A DNA stretch of 64,000 nucleotides, taken from the NCBI GenBank assembly GCA_002411345.1, contig DHSL01000031.1:1-64000 (forward strand). Direction: 5' to 3'. A model generated the notes under the pieces. It searched no databases. It worked only from the letters and a program-made list of their open reading frames with translations, and was not told where the DNA came from. Shown here in pieces: positions 24,631 through 33,515 of this stretch (the stretch's first letter is position 1; each line of letters opens with the position of its first letter). Origin of the DNA: Bacteroidales bacterium UBA5287. GTDB taxonomy: Bacteria; Bacteroidota; Bacteroidia; Bacteroidales; Dysgonomonadaceae. A program made the translations under genes and the position numbers.

Positions 24631-25845
24631 TTAATTCATTGTTTCATATTTTACCGAATATGGTTTAAAGAGCAGTACGTACAAAAATGAAATTAATGCA
24701 ATTACCAATTGCATTAAAAACAATCCTTTATAACCAAAAGCATCGCCAATACTTGCACTTACAATTGTTATTATCATAGCTCCAAGATGCGTTATTACTA
24801 TTTGAAGTGTAAAATCGGTCCCCTCGCGGCCATCTCTAACAATATCCATAGCAGAAGTGTTTATCAAAGTTGAAGACATGCCATAAATACCCCAGACTAA
24901 TGCCACGCCAATTAATATGAATATTAGATCTGTAGATCCACTTGATGAAAGCCAAATAAAGTAAACTGCAGGTACTATGATGAGGAATGAAATGATTTTT
25001 CTAGATAGAGATTTTCCAATCTTTCTAATGTAAATTCCCGATATAAATGCACATAAAATACCAAAAGACACGCCAAAAATGCCTACTATCCCACCTATTT
25101 CTTTTATATCATAACCAATATCGACTAGAAAGGGGCTAAGATTCGATAATATACCTATTAATCCGGCATAATATAGTAACAGAAAAACAACTTGACGCCA
25201 TATATTCTTTTGATTAAAGAAGAGGAGCATATCTTTAGGTTTCGCTTTCTGTTTTACTTTACGTTCCCTAAGTTTTATTTTTTTTATGAAAAACAAAGGG
25301 ATTAGTGCCATCAATACAAAAATGGCAACCCACGGGAGAAGACTGTTCCAGCCGAATTTATGGAATAATAACAATAAAAATCCTCCTCCTACCATGCTTC
25401 CAGTGAATGACCCCATAGATTGAATGCTGTTTAAGAGACTAGTATCTTTTCTGTCAAATGAACGAGCGGCCATAGCATCAGTAGCAATATCTTGAGTAGC
25501 AGATGATATAAAAGCTAGTATAATGAGTATGATAATAAGGGTGAAATCAGCTTCTATACTGAGTGTTGCTACAATGAATATAATAATTGCATAAATTACT
25601 TCAGCACCAAATATCCATTGTTTATAATCTTTTAATGATTCTGTCCGGCTATCTACTATCGGTGACCAAAGAAACTTAATTAACCAAGGGATTTTTATGA
25701 GTTTTAGTAAAGCGATAGCTAAGAGTGAATATGCACCTTGGCGCATTAATACTGGAAGTGCCGATGAGAAAAAACTCATCGGTATTGATTGAGCTATATA
25801 TAAAGTGAAGAAGGTGAATAACGTATATGTTTGTCGATTTTTCAT
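24631..25845 (-). CDS. MFS permease (AmpG/RhtX-like), probable tetrapyrrole or siderophore importer
   Basis: The protein has 404 residues with about 12 hydrophobic helices. The N-terminal half carries KFLWSPIVDSRTESL and ATQDIATDAMAARSF, motifs shared by the PAT/AmpG-like group and by RhtX/FptX-type siderophore permeases. Both import compounds across the inner membrane in one chain. Its ATG overlaps the end of the TonB-receptor gene by 4 nt and its stop is one base before hemN, so it is translationally tied to both. Context favours a porphyrin, haem precursor or iron-siderophore substrate over muropeptides; the sequence alone cannot decide. Confidence 0.82.
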   Translation of the reverse strand: MKNRQTYTLFTFFTLYIAQSIPMSFFSSALPVLMRQGAYSLLAIALLKLIKIPWLIKFLWSPIVDSRTESLKDYKQWIFGAEVIYAIIIFIVATLSIEADFTLIIILIILAFISSATQDIATDAMAARSFDRKDTSLLNSIQSMGSFTGSMVGGGFLLLLFHKFGWNSLLPWVAIFVLMALIPLFFIKKIKLRERKVKQKAKPKDMLLFFNQKNIWRQVVFLLLYYAGLIGILSNLSPFLVDIGYDIKEIGGIVGIFGVSFGILCAFISGIYIRKIGKSLSRKIISFLIIVPAVYFIWLSSSGSTDLIFILIGVALVWGIYGMSSTLINTSAMDIVRDGREGTDFTLQIVITHLGAMIITIVSASIGDAFGYKGLFLMQLVIALISFLYVLLFKPYSVKYETMN

Positions 25846-27947
25846 TTAATTCTATATGAAGCACTAATTCCAAAAGACATTGGCTTGCCAGGTTTCCCTA
25901 ATTTTTTACCTGCTGATTCGAAATAATAACCTAAATATTTTGTATTTGTAATATTCTTTCCCCAAAAGGTTAAAGTCATATTATTTTGATAAAACGTAAG
26001 ACTGGCATTAATCAAATTATAAAACGGTTGATTTATTTTATTGTTTTCATGCCAATAAATCTTTCCCATGCCAATATAATTAGCCCCGATATCTAGTCGG
26101 TCCCATAAGATTGAATGATGATTAATCGTGTAAACTCCTCCTGCCGAGAGGGTATTACGTGGAATAAATGGAAGATAGTTTCCAGAATAATCCAGTTTAT
26201 TGCTATAAATATATTCTTTGAATTTTGCATCGGTAAATCCATACGATAGATTAACATTAAAATTATTTATAGGCATTGCAATTAATGTAAATTCGATTCC
26301 TTTATTGACTGTTTTACCAGCATTATAAATCTTCACACCTTGCAAATCAATTAACTGTTTAACTTGTTGATCTTTGATATCGATATAAAAAAAGGCAGTT
26401 TCTAAATTCAATTTATTTTGTAATAAAGATATTTTAGTTCCAATTTCATAATTCCAGCTTTTTTCAGGTTGGAAAGTTCTTTCTTCAGGTTTTTCAAAAA
26501 CCGTATTAAATCCCCCAGTTTTATAACCTTTAGCAATTGTTGCATAAATATGAGTTTTGTTTGTTAAACTATATTGTGCTGATATTTTTGGTGTCCATTG
26601 TTTAAATGTAAGTGGAGAGTTGTAATCACCAATTAATGTCTTTTGACCTTCAATTATCTTATTTTCAATATGTACAGAGTTCGCGTTCTCATAATCATAT
26701 CTAATTCCCGCTTCTAGATTTAAACTTGGTGTCAGTCTGAAAGAAGATTGATGAAATAATGCAAAACCTCGGTTATAATCATTATATCTTTTTTCCAATT
26801 GATAATTAGGTTTAACCATATTTATAAAGACATCTGTGCCTCTTTTGATTTGATGATTGAATGCAAAAACTCCTGCATTCCATTCGTACCAACTTTCATT
26901 TAAGCTGTGAATATTAATTTCCTGTGCTAACAGAAATTGATCTTCTGTTTGGATGGCATAATACAGATTTTTTGGTGAAGCATCCTGGTCAACTGTATAA
27001 TTATCATTTAATAACTGAATTGAAGATTGTGAGCTCAACCAAATGTAATTGTTGCGGAAATTTATTTGTAAGCCACTGTCATAGATTTTTCGTTTGTATG
27101 AGCTTTCATGATCTATATTAATAGAATCAACCCAATTTTTGGTTGTATCTACTAAACCATATGTAAATGCACCTTGATTTGTAAGATTAAAACCATTAAT
27201 TAATCTAAAGCTTAATTTGTTTGTAGGTCTCCATTCTAATCTACTGTTTATTGAAGTTGAATTTAATTTATCAGCATTTTTCTTAGTGTAAATGTTTGGA
27301 ATAAAGCCATCTGAATGTTCATATTCTCCAGAAATGCTATATGCAAATTTATTACTTAATCTATTTAAATGTGAGACACTGAAATTTATATCGTTAAACC
27401 TTCCGTATCGTAATTGTATTTTAGTACCTTGATGGATAAACGGTGATTTACTATGAACTAATATAATCCCTCCCATAGCATTTCGTCCATACAATGTACC
27501 CTGTGGTCCCCTTAGAAATTCAATTTTGTCTATCGCCATCAAGTTAATGTCAAAAGAAGATTTTTCAAAATGTGGAACCCCGTCTACATACATAGCGACT
27601 CCCGGAGCATTTATTATTGAACCAACTCCTCTGATAAATACTGAAGATGTGAGCTTTGAGTCCCTGTCAATCATGATGAAATTAGGAATGAAAGCAGAGA
27701 AATCTTTCATTTCACGTATTTGCTTCAATTCTATTACATTAGAATTTATTGAAGAAATTGAAGTTGGTTGCAGCCATTTGGAATATGGTTGTTTAATATT
27801 AGTTACAACTATCGAATCAAGTGAAAAAGTACGTAAAGAGTCGTTTTCGTTTGCACTCAAATATATATTGTTAGTTGAGAGAAATAACACAAATAAGCAG
27901 AAAAACATTTTGCGAATGTTTTTCTCTTTTATAGAAATCAAAATCAT
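25842..27947 (-). CDS. TonB-dependent outer-membrane receptor
   Basis: A plug domain (LDSIVVTNIKQ as TonB box region; FIRGVGSIINAPGVAMYVDGVP; IEFLRGPQGTLYGRNAMGGIILV) precedes a 22-strand-type barrel ending in an aromatic-rich terminal strand. There is no carboxypeptidase-like N-terminal domain and no SusD partner, so it is of the classical iron/haem/vitamin type. Start: an upstream TTG (27971) lies inside the promoter, so the ATG at 27947 (701 residues) or the ATG at 27908, which gives a cleaner signal peptide, is more likely. The receptor would use TonB energy to bring its ligand into the periplasm for the downstream permease. The ligand is inferred from hemN and hemG in the same operon. 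Confidence 0.9.
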   Translation of the reverse strand: MILISIKEKNIRKMFFCLFVLFLSTNNIYLSANENDSLRTFSLDSIVVTNIKQPYSKWLQPTSISSINSNVIELKQIREMKDFSAFIPNFIMIDRDSKLTSSVFIRGVGSIINAPGVAMYVDGVPHFEKSSFDINLMAIDKIEFLRGPQGTLYGRNAMGGIILVHSKSPFIHQGTKIQLRYGRFNDINFSVSHLNRLSNKFAYSISGEYEHSDGFIPNIYTKKNADKLNSTSINSRLEWRPTNKLSFRLINGFNLTNQGAFTYGLVDTTKNWVDSINIDHESSYKRKIYDSGLQINFRNNYIWLSSQSSIQLLNDNYTVDQDASPKNLYYAIQTEDQFLLAQEINIHSLNESWYEWNAGVFAFNHQIKRGTDVFINMVKPNYQLEKRYNDYNRGFALFHQSSFRLTPSLNLEAGIRYDYENANSVHIENKIIEGQKTLIGDYNSPLTFKQWTPKISAQYSLTNKTHIYATIAKGYKTGGFNTVFEKPEERTFQPEKSWNYEIGTKISLLQNKLNLETAFFYIDIKDQQVKQLIDLQGVKIYNAGKTVNKGIEFTLIAMPINNFNVNLSYGFTDAKFKEYIYSNKLDYSGNYLPFIPRNTLSAGGVYTINHHSILWDRLDIGANYIGMGKIYWHENNKINQPFYNLINASLTFYQNNMTLTFWGKNITNTKYLGYYFESAGKKLGKPGKPMSFGISASYRIK

Positions 27948-27970
27948 TGAATTTTTGGATATGAAAAACA

Positions 27971-28023
27971 CAAAGATAATATCATTTCGGGGAATTTCAA
28001 TTACAATTACAATTAAAATTGAA
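27971..28023 (-). promoter_or_regulatory. Promoter of the TonB-MFS-hemN-hemG operon with a palindrome at -33
   Basis: On the minus strand TTG (27998-28000), 19 bases, then TATCTTTG (27971-27978) match the -33/-7 consensus. Arms TTCAATT (27996-28002) and AATTGAA (28017-28023) form a 7-bp inverted repeat across a 14-base AATTAC-repeat spacer, overlapping the -33 element. A repressor such as Fur could act there; this is inference. Confidence 0.6.
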
Positions 28024-28102
28024 TTTGTTAATAATAAACGCTTTGATATTAAGAGGATGTGATAATTTCTTAACAGAGAAGTAACATCATTTCAGATTGA
28101 AA

Positions 28103-28642
28103 TCACTGTTTAATTTTAAAAAACGTGAAATGTACGCTACCATAAACACGTTCTTCTTGAAAAGAATCATATTCAGCAAAATTATATTTTTTTGAATGTT
28201 CTAGAACAAATATACCTCCATTATTTAGAAGACCTTTGTCAAGAATAAGTTTTGGGATTGATTCAATATCAGGCATTTCATATGGTGGATCTGCGAAAAT
28301 GAGGTCGAATTTCTCATGTGAAGTAGATAAATACTTAAAAACATCAGCTTTCAAAGGAAATAACTCGTTTGCTTTTAGTATATCTTTTGCTTTACAGATG
28401 AAATTATAATGTAGGGGGTTCATTTCTACACACACCACACGTGGGCATCCTCTTGAAACCAATTCTATGGCAACACTTCCTGTTCCAGAAAACAAGTCAA
28501 GTGCATTTGTTTCTTCCCAGTCGATGATATTATTCAGTACATTGAACAAATTTTCTCTGGCAAAATCCGTTGTAGGTCTTGCCTTGAAGTTTGTCGGAAC
28601 CTGAATTCTTCTAGATTTGTATTTACCGCTAATTATTCGCAT
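28103..28642 (-). CDS. rsmD: 16S rRNA m2G966 methyltransferase
   Basis: 179 residues starting MRIISGKYKSRRIQVP, the conserved RsmD N-terminus. The Rossmann SAM-binding motif ALDLFSGTGSVAIE (residues 47-60) and the catalytic FADPPYEM motif for guanine N2 transfer are present. It methylates G966 of 16S rRNA in the assembling 30S subunit. Its start overlaps the end of the DUF3822 gene by 10 nt, so the two are co-translated; this pairing recurs in the phylum. Confidence 0.95.
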   Translation of the reverse strand: MRIISGKYKSRRIQVPTNFKARPTTDFARENLFNVLNNIIDWEETNALDLFSGTGSVAIELVSRGCPRVVCVEMNPLHYNFICKAKDILKANELFPLKADVFKYLSTSHEKFDLIFADPPYEMPDIESIPKLILDKGLLNNGGIFVLEHSKKYNFAEYDSFQEERVYGSVHFTFFKIKQ

Positions 28643-29454
28643 AACTTTATTAATAGATCCGAAGGAATTGTTTTTAACTCGTCTTTCGGGATTGTGGGAT
28701 AAGAATCAATTTCGATTATTTCGACATTTTTACTCACTTTCTTTAGTGAATCAATTATCTCATTTTGACTAGATAAATCTCCAGTTATTAATAATTGGTC
28801 ACCAAGTTGATCAAAGCTGATGCTTAATAAATAGTTGTATATCAAATAAGTCAAATCAAGGTCGTTCCTTTTTTGCAACGTAGTTGCTGATAATAATTTG
28901 TCTTTGTTAAAGGTGATAATGTCAATCAATGATTTGTCGAAATTGATAAAACAGTACTTATATGGCAGATCCTTTTTATAGGATTCAAAATATGAAATCA
29001 AATTAGTTGCATGACTTTCAAAGATGGGATTTAGCAAGCTTCTCGAAAAAAAAGAATGTAAATCATCATCCATATCGAAAAGTAAATTAATTTTTAAAGG
29101 TTCTATTTTGTTATCAAGGACAATTGAGCTTTCAGCATCGCTCATTACATTGAAAAAGTAAAACTGTTCAGCCTTTTTCTTATCATAATATTCATCCGGG
29201 ACAATTGTATATTTTTCAGAAACATTTATCACAATAGTCCTTTTAAACTTTTGAGTAAATAAATTGAAATCAAAGAATATTTTCTGAATATTTTCTGAAT
29301 AAGAGAGTTTGTCGCTGAAAGTTGTATCCCAATAGTAGAAAACATTGTTGTCTGTTGGACAATGGATTGTAAATTCAAAACTCACAGAGGTAAGTCGAAT
29401 TGTCAGTATAAAATTCTCAGAATTAGTTAGATCGATATTCTCGGGTAAAAACAT
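28633..29454 (-). CDS. DUF3822 family protein
   Basis: A 273-residue cytoplasmic protein with no signal or membrane segment, recognised as the DUF3822 protein that sits just upstream of rsmD across Bacteroidota. It shows CFINFDKSLIDIITFNKDKLL and a C-terminal LLITGDLSSQNEIIDSLKK. Both look like the beta-hairpin and phosphate-loop pattern of the actin/hexokinase (ASKHA) fold, though I cannot confirm nucleotide binding. Function is unknown. The minus-strand TAAATTTG at 29474-29481 is a fair -7 element. Confidence 0.8.
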   Translation of the reverse strand: MFLPENIDLTNSENFILTIRLTSVSFEFTIHCPTDNNVFYYWDTTFSDKLSYSENIQKIFFDFNLFTQKFKRTIVINVSEKYTIVPDEYYDKKKAEQFYFFNVMSDAESSIVLDNKIEPLKINLLFDMDDDLHSFFSRSLLNPIFESHATNLISYFESYKKDLPYKYCFINFDKSLIDIITFNKDKLLSATTLQKRNDLDLTYLIYNYLLSISFDQLGDQLLITGDLSSQNEIIDSLKKVSKNVEIIEIDSYPTIPKDELKTIPSDLLIKLCE

Positions 29455-29526
29455 ACTTACAGCTTTTAATTTACAAATTTAGAAAAAGAATAAGATTTAT
29501 ACTACTTTTACAAGAAAAACAAATAA

Positions 29527-30951
29527 ATGATTCATAATTTCTTTACAGACAAAATTCAAGAAAACTTTCCTTTTACATTCACAAATGATCAAAGAATAGC
29601 TTTAGATAAAATAGTTGAGTTCTTGATTTCCAAAACAGATAATCAGGTATTCTTATTGAAAGGTTATGCAGGTACAGGAAAGTCTTCATTAATAGGAAGT
29701 TTAGTAAGGACGATGAATGATTTTAAACAGAAAAGCGTTTTACTTGCCCCGACAGGGCGAGCTGCCAAAGTGTTTTCCGGATATGCCGGACAACAAGCAT
29801 ACACAGTTCACAAAAAGATATACAGGCAGAAAAAATTTGCAGATGGAGGAGGGCATTTTGATTTAGTGCCCAATTTGCATAAGCATACCTTATTTATAGT
29901 AGATGAAGCATCGATGATTAGCAACCAAAATGGTGAATCATCCTTATTCGGAACCGGTCGTTTATTAGATGATTTGATAGAGCACGTTTATTCCGGAGAT
30001 GGATGTAAGTTGTTGTTGATAGGAGATTCAGCCCAATTACCACCTGTTAAACAAGAAATTAGTCCGGCTTTAGACAGTAGTGTATTAAGTTCGTATCATT
30101 TGGAGGTTATTGAAAGTACACTTAAAGAGATAGTCAGGCAAGAAGAAGAGTCGGGGATATTGTATAATGCTACTCAACTTCGTAATACTTTACTGAATGG
30201 AGACACTACAGAATTTCCTAAAATTGAAATAGAAGGATTTAAGGATATAAAACAGATATCCGGTGCTGAACTGATTGATGAAATTGCTAATGCATACAAT
30301 CACGAAGGAATTGAAGAAACCATTGTAGTTTCTCGATCCAATAAAAGAGTTAATGCATTCAATAATGGTATTAGAAATATGATATTATTTAGAGAAGACG
30401 AGTTATCGTCGGGTGACTTATTGATGATTACGAAAAATAATTATTATTGGGTTGATAAATTTGACAATATCGATTTTCTTGCAAATGGTGAATTTGTTGA
30501 AGTCTTAAGGGTGAGAGGATCAGAAGAAATGTATGGATTCAGATTTTGCAATGTATTATTGAAGCATAGAGATTATGATATTGAGTTTGAAGCAAAAATA
30601 ATTATGGATACTCTACATACAGAAGTTCCGGGTTTGACCTATGAACAGAATGATGCGCTTTTTACTTCAGTAATGGAAGATTATGCTGACATACCTCAGA
30701 AGCGCGAAAGATATAAGAAGTTGAAAGAAAATCCCTATTTTAATGCTCTTCAAGTGAAGTATGGTTATGCAGTTACCTGTCACAAAGCACAAGGAGGTGA
30801 ATGGCAAAATGTGTTTCTTGATTTGGGGTATATCAACAAATCATATATGGGCGACTCTTTTTATCGATGGCTTTATACATCGATTACCAGAAGCGTTAGA
30901 ATGTTATATCTTGTAAATTTTCCGAAGGAACTAGTTGCTCTTAGTAAATAA
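29527..30951 (+). CDS. RecD-like ATP-dependent DNA helicase (superfamily 1)
   Basis: A 474-residue SF1 helicase. Walker A is GYAGTGKSS (about residues 46-54), motif Ia LLAPTGRAAKV, Walker B FIVDEASM, motif III LLIGDSAQLPPV. The C-terminal UvrD_C_2 part carries YAVTCHKAQGGEW and YTSITRS (motifs V and VI). It lacks the long N-terminal domains of RecD2, so it is closer to the short Dda/RecD-like stand-alone helicases. Expected role is DNA unwinding in repair or replication restart. The gene diverges from the DUF3822 gene; TACTTTTA just upstream is a weak -7 element. Confidence 0.9.
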   Translation: MIHNFFTDKIQENFPFTFTNDQRIALDKIVEFLISKTDNQVFLLKGYAGTGKSSLIGSLVRTMNDFKQKSVLLAPTGRAAKVFSGYAGQQAYTVHKKIYRQKKFADGGGHFDLVPNLHKHTLFIVDEASMISNQNGESSLFGTGRLLDDLIEHVYSGDGCKLLLIGDSAQLPPVKQEISPALDSSVLSSYHLEVIESTLKEIVRQEEESGILYNATQLRNTLLNGDTTEFPKIEIEGFKDIKQISGAELIDEIANAYNHEGIEETIVVSRSNKRVNAFNNGIRNMILFREDELSSGDLLMITKNNYYWVDKFDNIDFLANGEFVEVLRVRGSEEMYGFRFCNVLLKHRDYDIEFEAKIIMDTLHTEVPGLTYEQNDALFTSVMEDYADIPQKRERYKKLKENPYFNALQVKYGYAVTCHKAQGGEWQNVFLDLGYINKSYMGDSFYRWLYTSITRSVRMLYLVNFPKELVALSK

Positions 30952-31012
30952 ATCGTATTTTTGTGATTACTTTTAATGAAAGATTGAAATGTTTTATTGA
31001 TTGATTAAAATC

Positions 31013-31798
31013 ATGTTGGAAAAGAAACATAAATATATAGAAGACCTTTTAGAGCAAATAGAATTGCTAAAAAATCGATTGAAAGAGATTCAGAAAAGTA
31101 GTTCAATGCCCTTTTCTTCTTTGAATGATGCATTTGCTAAAACGCAGAAAATAGTACAACTGCTTCACGATTTGGAAATGTCTCAAATAGAAGAAATGAA
31201 AGGAGAGATGTCTAAATTGGTGAGCTATCTTTCTGATGTTGAATTATCATCTAAAGAAGAACCCGTGATTTCTCACGTAGATGAAACCTATAAAAAAGGA
31301 ATCGTTGCAGATGAGGTAAATGCTCCGTTAAACACGATTGTTGAAAAAGAAGAAATAGCTGTAGCCTCGACAAATATTGTTGATACAGCAGAATCGTTTG
31401 TAGAAAAACCTTTGTTTGTTAGATCAGAAAAACTTCCGATAGACTTACCTGTTTACACTAACTTACAAATCAAAGAGGAGCATGTTGAAGTTAAACATTC
31501 GGTTGTTCCGCCAGTTCCCCCAAATAAGTCAATTACAAACTCATTCAATGATACGATAGAAGTGCCTGCTTCGAAAATAGATTTGAAAAAGAGGATAAGT
31601 ATTAATGATTTATTCTTATTTCAGCGTGAACTTTTCAATAATGATAGAGTTGAAATGAATAATCAAATGTCGCGATTGAGTTCTTTTGATTCTTATGAAG
31701 AATGTGAGAAATATATTAAGAGTAATTTCAATTGGGATTTTGACAACCCTGTAGTTCAGAGCTTCGTTGAAGTCGTATTTGATGGATTTAATGATTGA
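31013..31798 (+). CDS. Coiled-coil hypothetical protein
   Basis: The start is the ATG at 31013; an in-frame TTG at 31001 is less likely. The first ~70 residues are a predicted coiled coil (EDLLEQIELLKNRLKEIQ). A low-complexity middle follows, then a compact C-terminal domain from about residue 190 (RISINDLFLFQRELFNNDRVEMN ... FNWDFDNPVVQSFVEV). I recall this C-terminal domain in proteins found between the helicase and rsmI in Bacteroidales, but its function is unknown. No signal peptide, so cytoplasmic. It sits 15 nt before rsmI. Confidence 0.75.
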   Translation: MLEKKHKYIEDLLEQIELLKNRLKEIQKSSSMPFSSLNDAFAKTQKIVQLLHDLEMSQIEEMKGEMSKLVSYLSDVELSSKEEPVISHVDETYKKGIVADEVNAPLNTIVEKEEIAVASTNIVDTAESFVEKPLFVRSEKLPIDLPVYTNLQIKEEHVEVKHSVVPPVPPNKSITNSFNDTIEVPASKIDLKKRISINDLFLFQRELFNNDRVEMNNQMSRLSSFDSYEECEKYIKSNFNWDFDNPVVQSFVEVVFDGFND

Positions 31799-31813
31799 TA
31801 TTCAGTATATTAA

Positions 31814-32482
31814 ATGGGTAAATTAATAGTGGTGCCTACACCCATAGGGAATTTAGAAGATATTACATTAAGAGCGATTAATGTATTAAAAACATGCGAT
31901 TTGGTTTTAGCGGAAGATACGCGTACTACCGGTTTTCTTCTCAAGCATTTTGGGATTGAAACCCCTATGCAATCGCATCATAAATTTAATGAACATCGAA
32001 CTGCCGACCAACTTGTTGAAAAGCTTAAGGGAGGAGAAACGATAGCACTCGTTTCAGATGCAGGTACACCAGCAATTTCGGACCCCGGTTTTTTACTTGT
32101 CCGTGCGTGTGTAAAGGCAGAAGTAGAAGTAGAATGTCTTCCAGGTGCAACAGCATTTGTACCCGCATTGGTCATGTCTGGAATCCCAAACGATAGATTT
32201 TGTTTTGAAGGCTTTCTTCCTCAAAAAAAAGGTCGTCAGACACGTTTAAAAGAATTGTCCGAAGAAACAAGGACGATGGTTTTTTATGAATCGCCGTTTA
32301 GAATTGTAAAGTTGTTGAGTCAATTGTCGGAATATATGGGAGAAGACCGATATGCCTCTGTTTCGCGAGAGATATCTAAGATTTATGAAGAAACAATTCA
32401 CGGAACATTATCAGAATTGTTATCTCATTTCACAGAAAATGAACCTAAAGGAGAATTTGTTGTTATAGTTAGTGGTAAATAG
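31814..32482 (+). CDS. rsmI: 16S rRNA 2'-O-ribose C1402 methyltransferase
   Basis: 222 residues of the tetrapyrrole-methylase fold. Motifs: LIVVPTPIGNLEDITLRA at the N-terminus, LAEDTRTTG, VSDAGTPAISDPG and CLPGATAFVPAL. These define RsmI (YraL family), which methylates the 2'-OH of C1402 at the ribosomal decoding centre. It is shorter than E. coli RsmI (286) because it ends soon after the catalytic core, as in many Bacteroidota. Confidence 0.96.
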   Translation: MGKLIVVPTPIGNLEDITLRAINVLKTCDLVLAEDTRTTGFLLKHFGIETPMQSHHKFNEHRTADQLVEKLKGGETIALVSDAGTPAISDPGFLLVRACVKAEVEVECLPGATAFVPALVMSGIPNDRFCFEGFLPQKKGRQTRLKELSEETRTMVFYESPFRIVKLLSQLSEYMGEDRYASVSREISKIYEETIHGTLSELLSHFTENEPKGEFVVIVSGK

Positions 32483-32560
32483 AGTGCTTTTTAACACAAA
32501 ATAGAACATAGAAGTAAACTTGATTTAAACTGAATCGTTTAACAATTAAAAGAATGTCTT

Positions 32561-33439
32561 ATGAAGAAGATAAGTTTTTTGTTTATTAGTTTGGTACTGA
32601 TATTCGCCTCTTGTACCGATGTAAAGAAATCTAAAGAGTACAAAGCTCTTGAGGCTGAAAGAGATTCTTTACTGTCTATAACCAGTGTCAACACTGCAGA
32701 GATGAATGAGATGATGGCGGTCATCAGTGATGTAGAAGCTAATTTCGCAAAGATTAGAGAAGCTGAAAAATATATTTCAACTCAATCGGCTAAAAGTGGT
32801 GAAATGAGTCAGGATACTAAGGCCAGGGTGAATGATAATTTCAGGATGATTGACGAGATTTTAAAACAAAACAAAGCTCAAATCGCCGAATTAAATAAGA
32901 AAGCCGTAGGCAGCAATAAAGAAGTTGCTTCATTAAAGAACACGATTGACCGCTTGAACAAAGAGATGGAAACAAGTGCAAAACGTGTTACAGAATTGCA
33001 AGCCGTGTTATCTGAGCGAGATGCAACAATTGCTCAGTTGTCGAGCGATATCACACAAATAGCCAATGAAGCCGAAATGCAATCTCAGAAAATTCAGGCA
33101 CAAAATACCGAGATTCAGGAAAAGGACAAAGCCCTTCATACCGCTTATTATGTGTTTGGTACATCTGATGAGTTGAAAGAGCAAAAAATCCTTTCAGGAG
33201 GATTCTTACAATCCACAAAAGTGATGGAAGGAACTTTCAACAAGGATTATTTTCTGAAGATAGACATCAGAGATGTAACATCTATTCCTTTATATTCAGG
33301 AAAAGCCAAATTATGGTCGAACCATCCCGATGGAACCTATGAATTTGTGAAGGGTGGAGATGGCAATTTGACGTTACAAATTACAGATACTCAGCGTTTT
33401 TGGAGTTTAACTAAATATCTGATAATCGAAGTTTCTTAA
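32561..33439 (+). CDS. Coiled-coil lipoprotein, possible Cbp1-type surface protein
   Basis: A lipoprotein signal (MKKISFLFISLVLIFASC, lipobox ASC at residue 18) leads into about 170 residues of long coiled coil (residues 25-195) and a compact C-terminal domain of about 95 residues (LHTAYYVFGTSDELKEQKIL onward). The layout resembles the Cbp1 family described as a collagen-binding surface glycoprotein in Bacteroides fragilis, but I make that link from memory. One site, DSL in ERDSLLS, fits the D-S/T-hydrophobic O-glycosylation motif of the phylum. Expected location: outer membrane or periplasm. Single gene ending at a hairpin terminator. Confidence 0.78.
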   Translation: MKKISFLFISLVLIFASCTDVKKSKEYKALEAERDSLLSITSVNTAEMNEMMAVISDVEANFAKIREAEKYISTQSAKSGEMSQDTKARVNDNFRMIDEILKQNKAQIAELNKKAVGSNKEVASLKNTIDRLNKEMETSAKRVTELQAVLSERDATIAQLSSDITQIANEAEMQSQKIQAQNTEIQEKDKALHTAYYVFGTSDELKEQKILSGGFLQSTKVMEGTFNKDYFLKIDIRDVTSIPLYSGKAKLWSNHPDGTYEFVKGGDGNLTLQITDTQRFWSLTKYLIIEVS

Positions 33440-33460
33440 AATTATAAATAAAAGATACAT

Positions 33461-33508
33461 ACGATTGGTCGGTGATGATTTAAACATTTATCGGCCATCG
33501 TTTTTTTT
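33461..33508 (+). terminator. Probable terminator of the coiled-coil lipoprotein gene
   Basis: ACGATTGGTCGG pairs with TCGGCCATCGT (one bulge, two G-U pairs) across about 18 bases and runs directly into T8. It lies just before the next gene's start. Confidence 0.65.
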
Positions 33509-33515
33509 AATATAT

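Noticed and set aside
27991..28023. Short AATTAC repeats as a CRISPR or tandem array
   Set aside because: Only about three imperfect 6-base units occur, with no spacers; better read as part of a promoter/operator.
27526..28062. 178-codon plus-strand frame over the TonB receptor start
   Set aside because: It lies antisense to a receptor with clear plug-domain motifs and has no protein-like pattern of its own.
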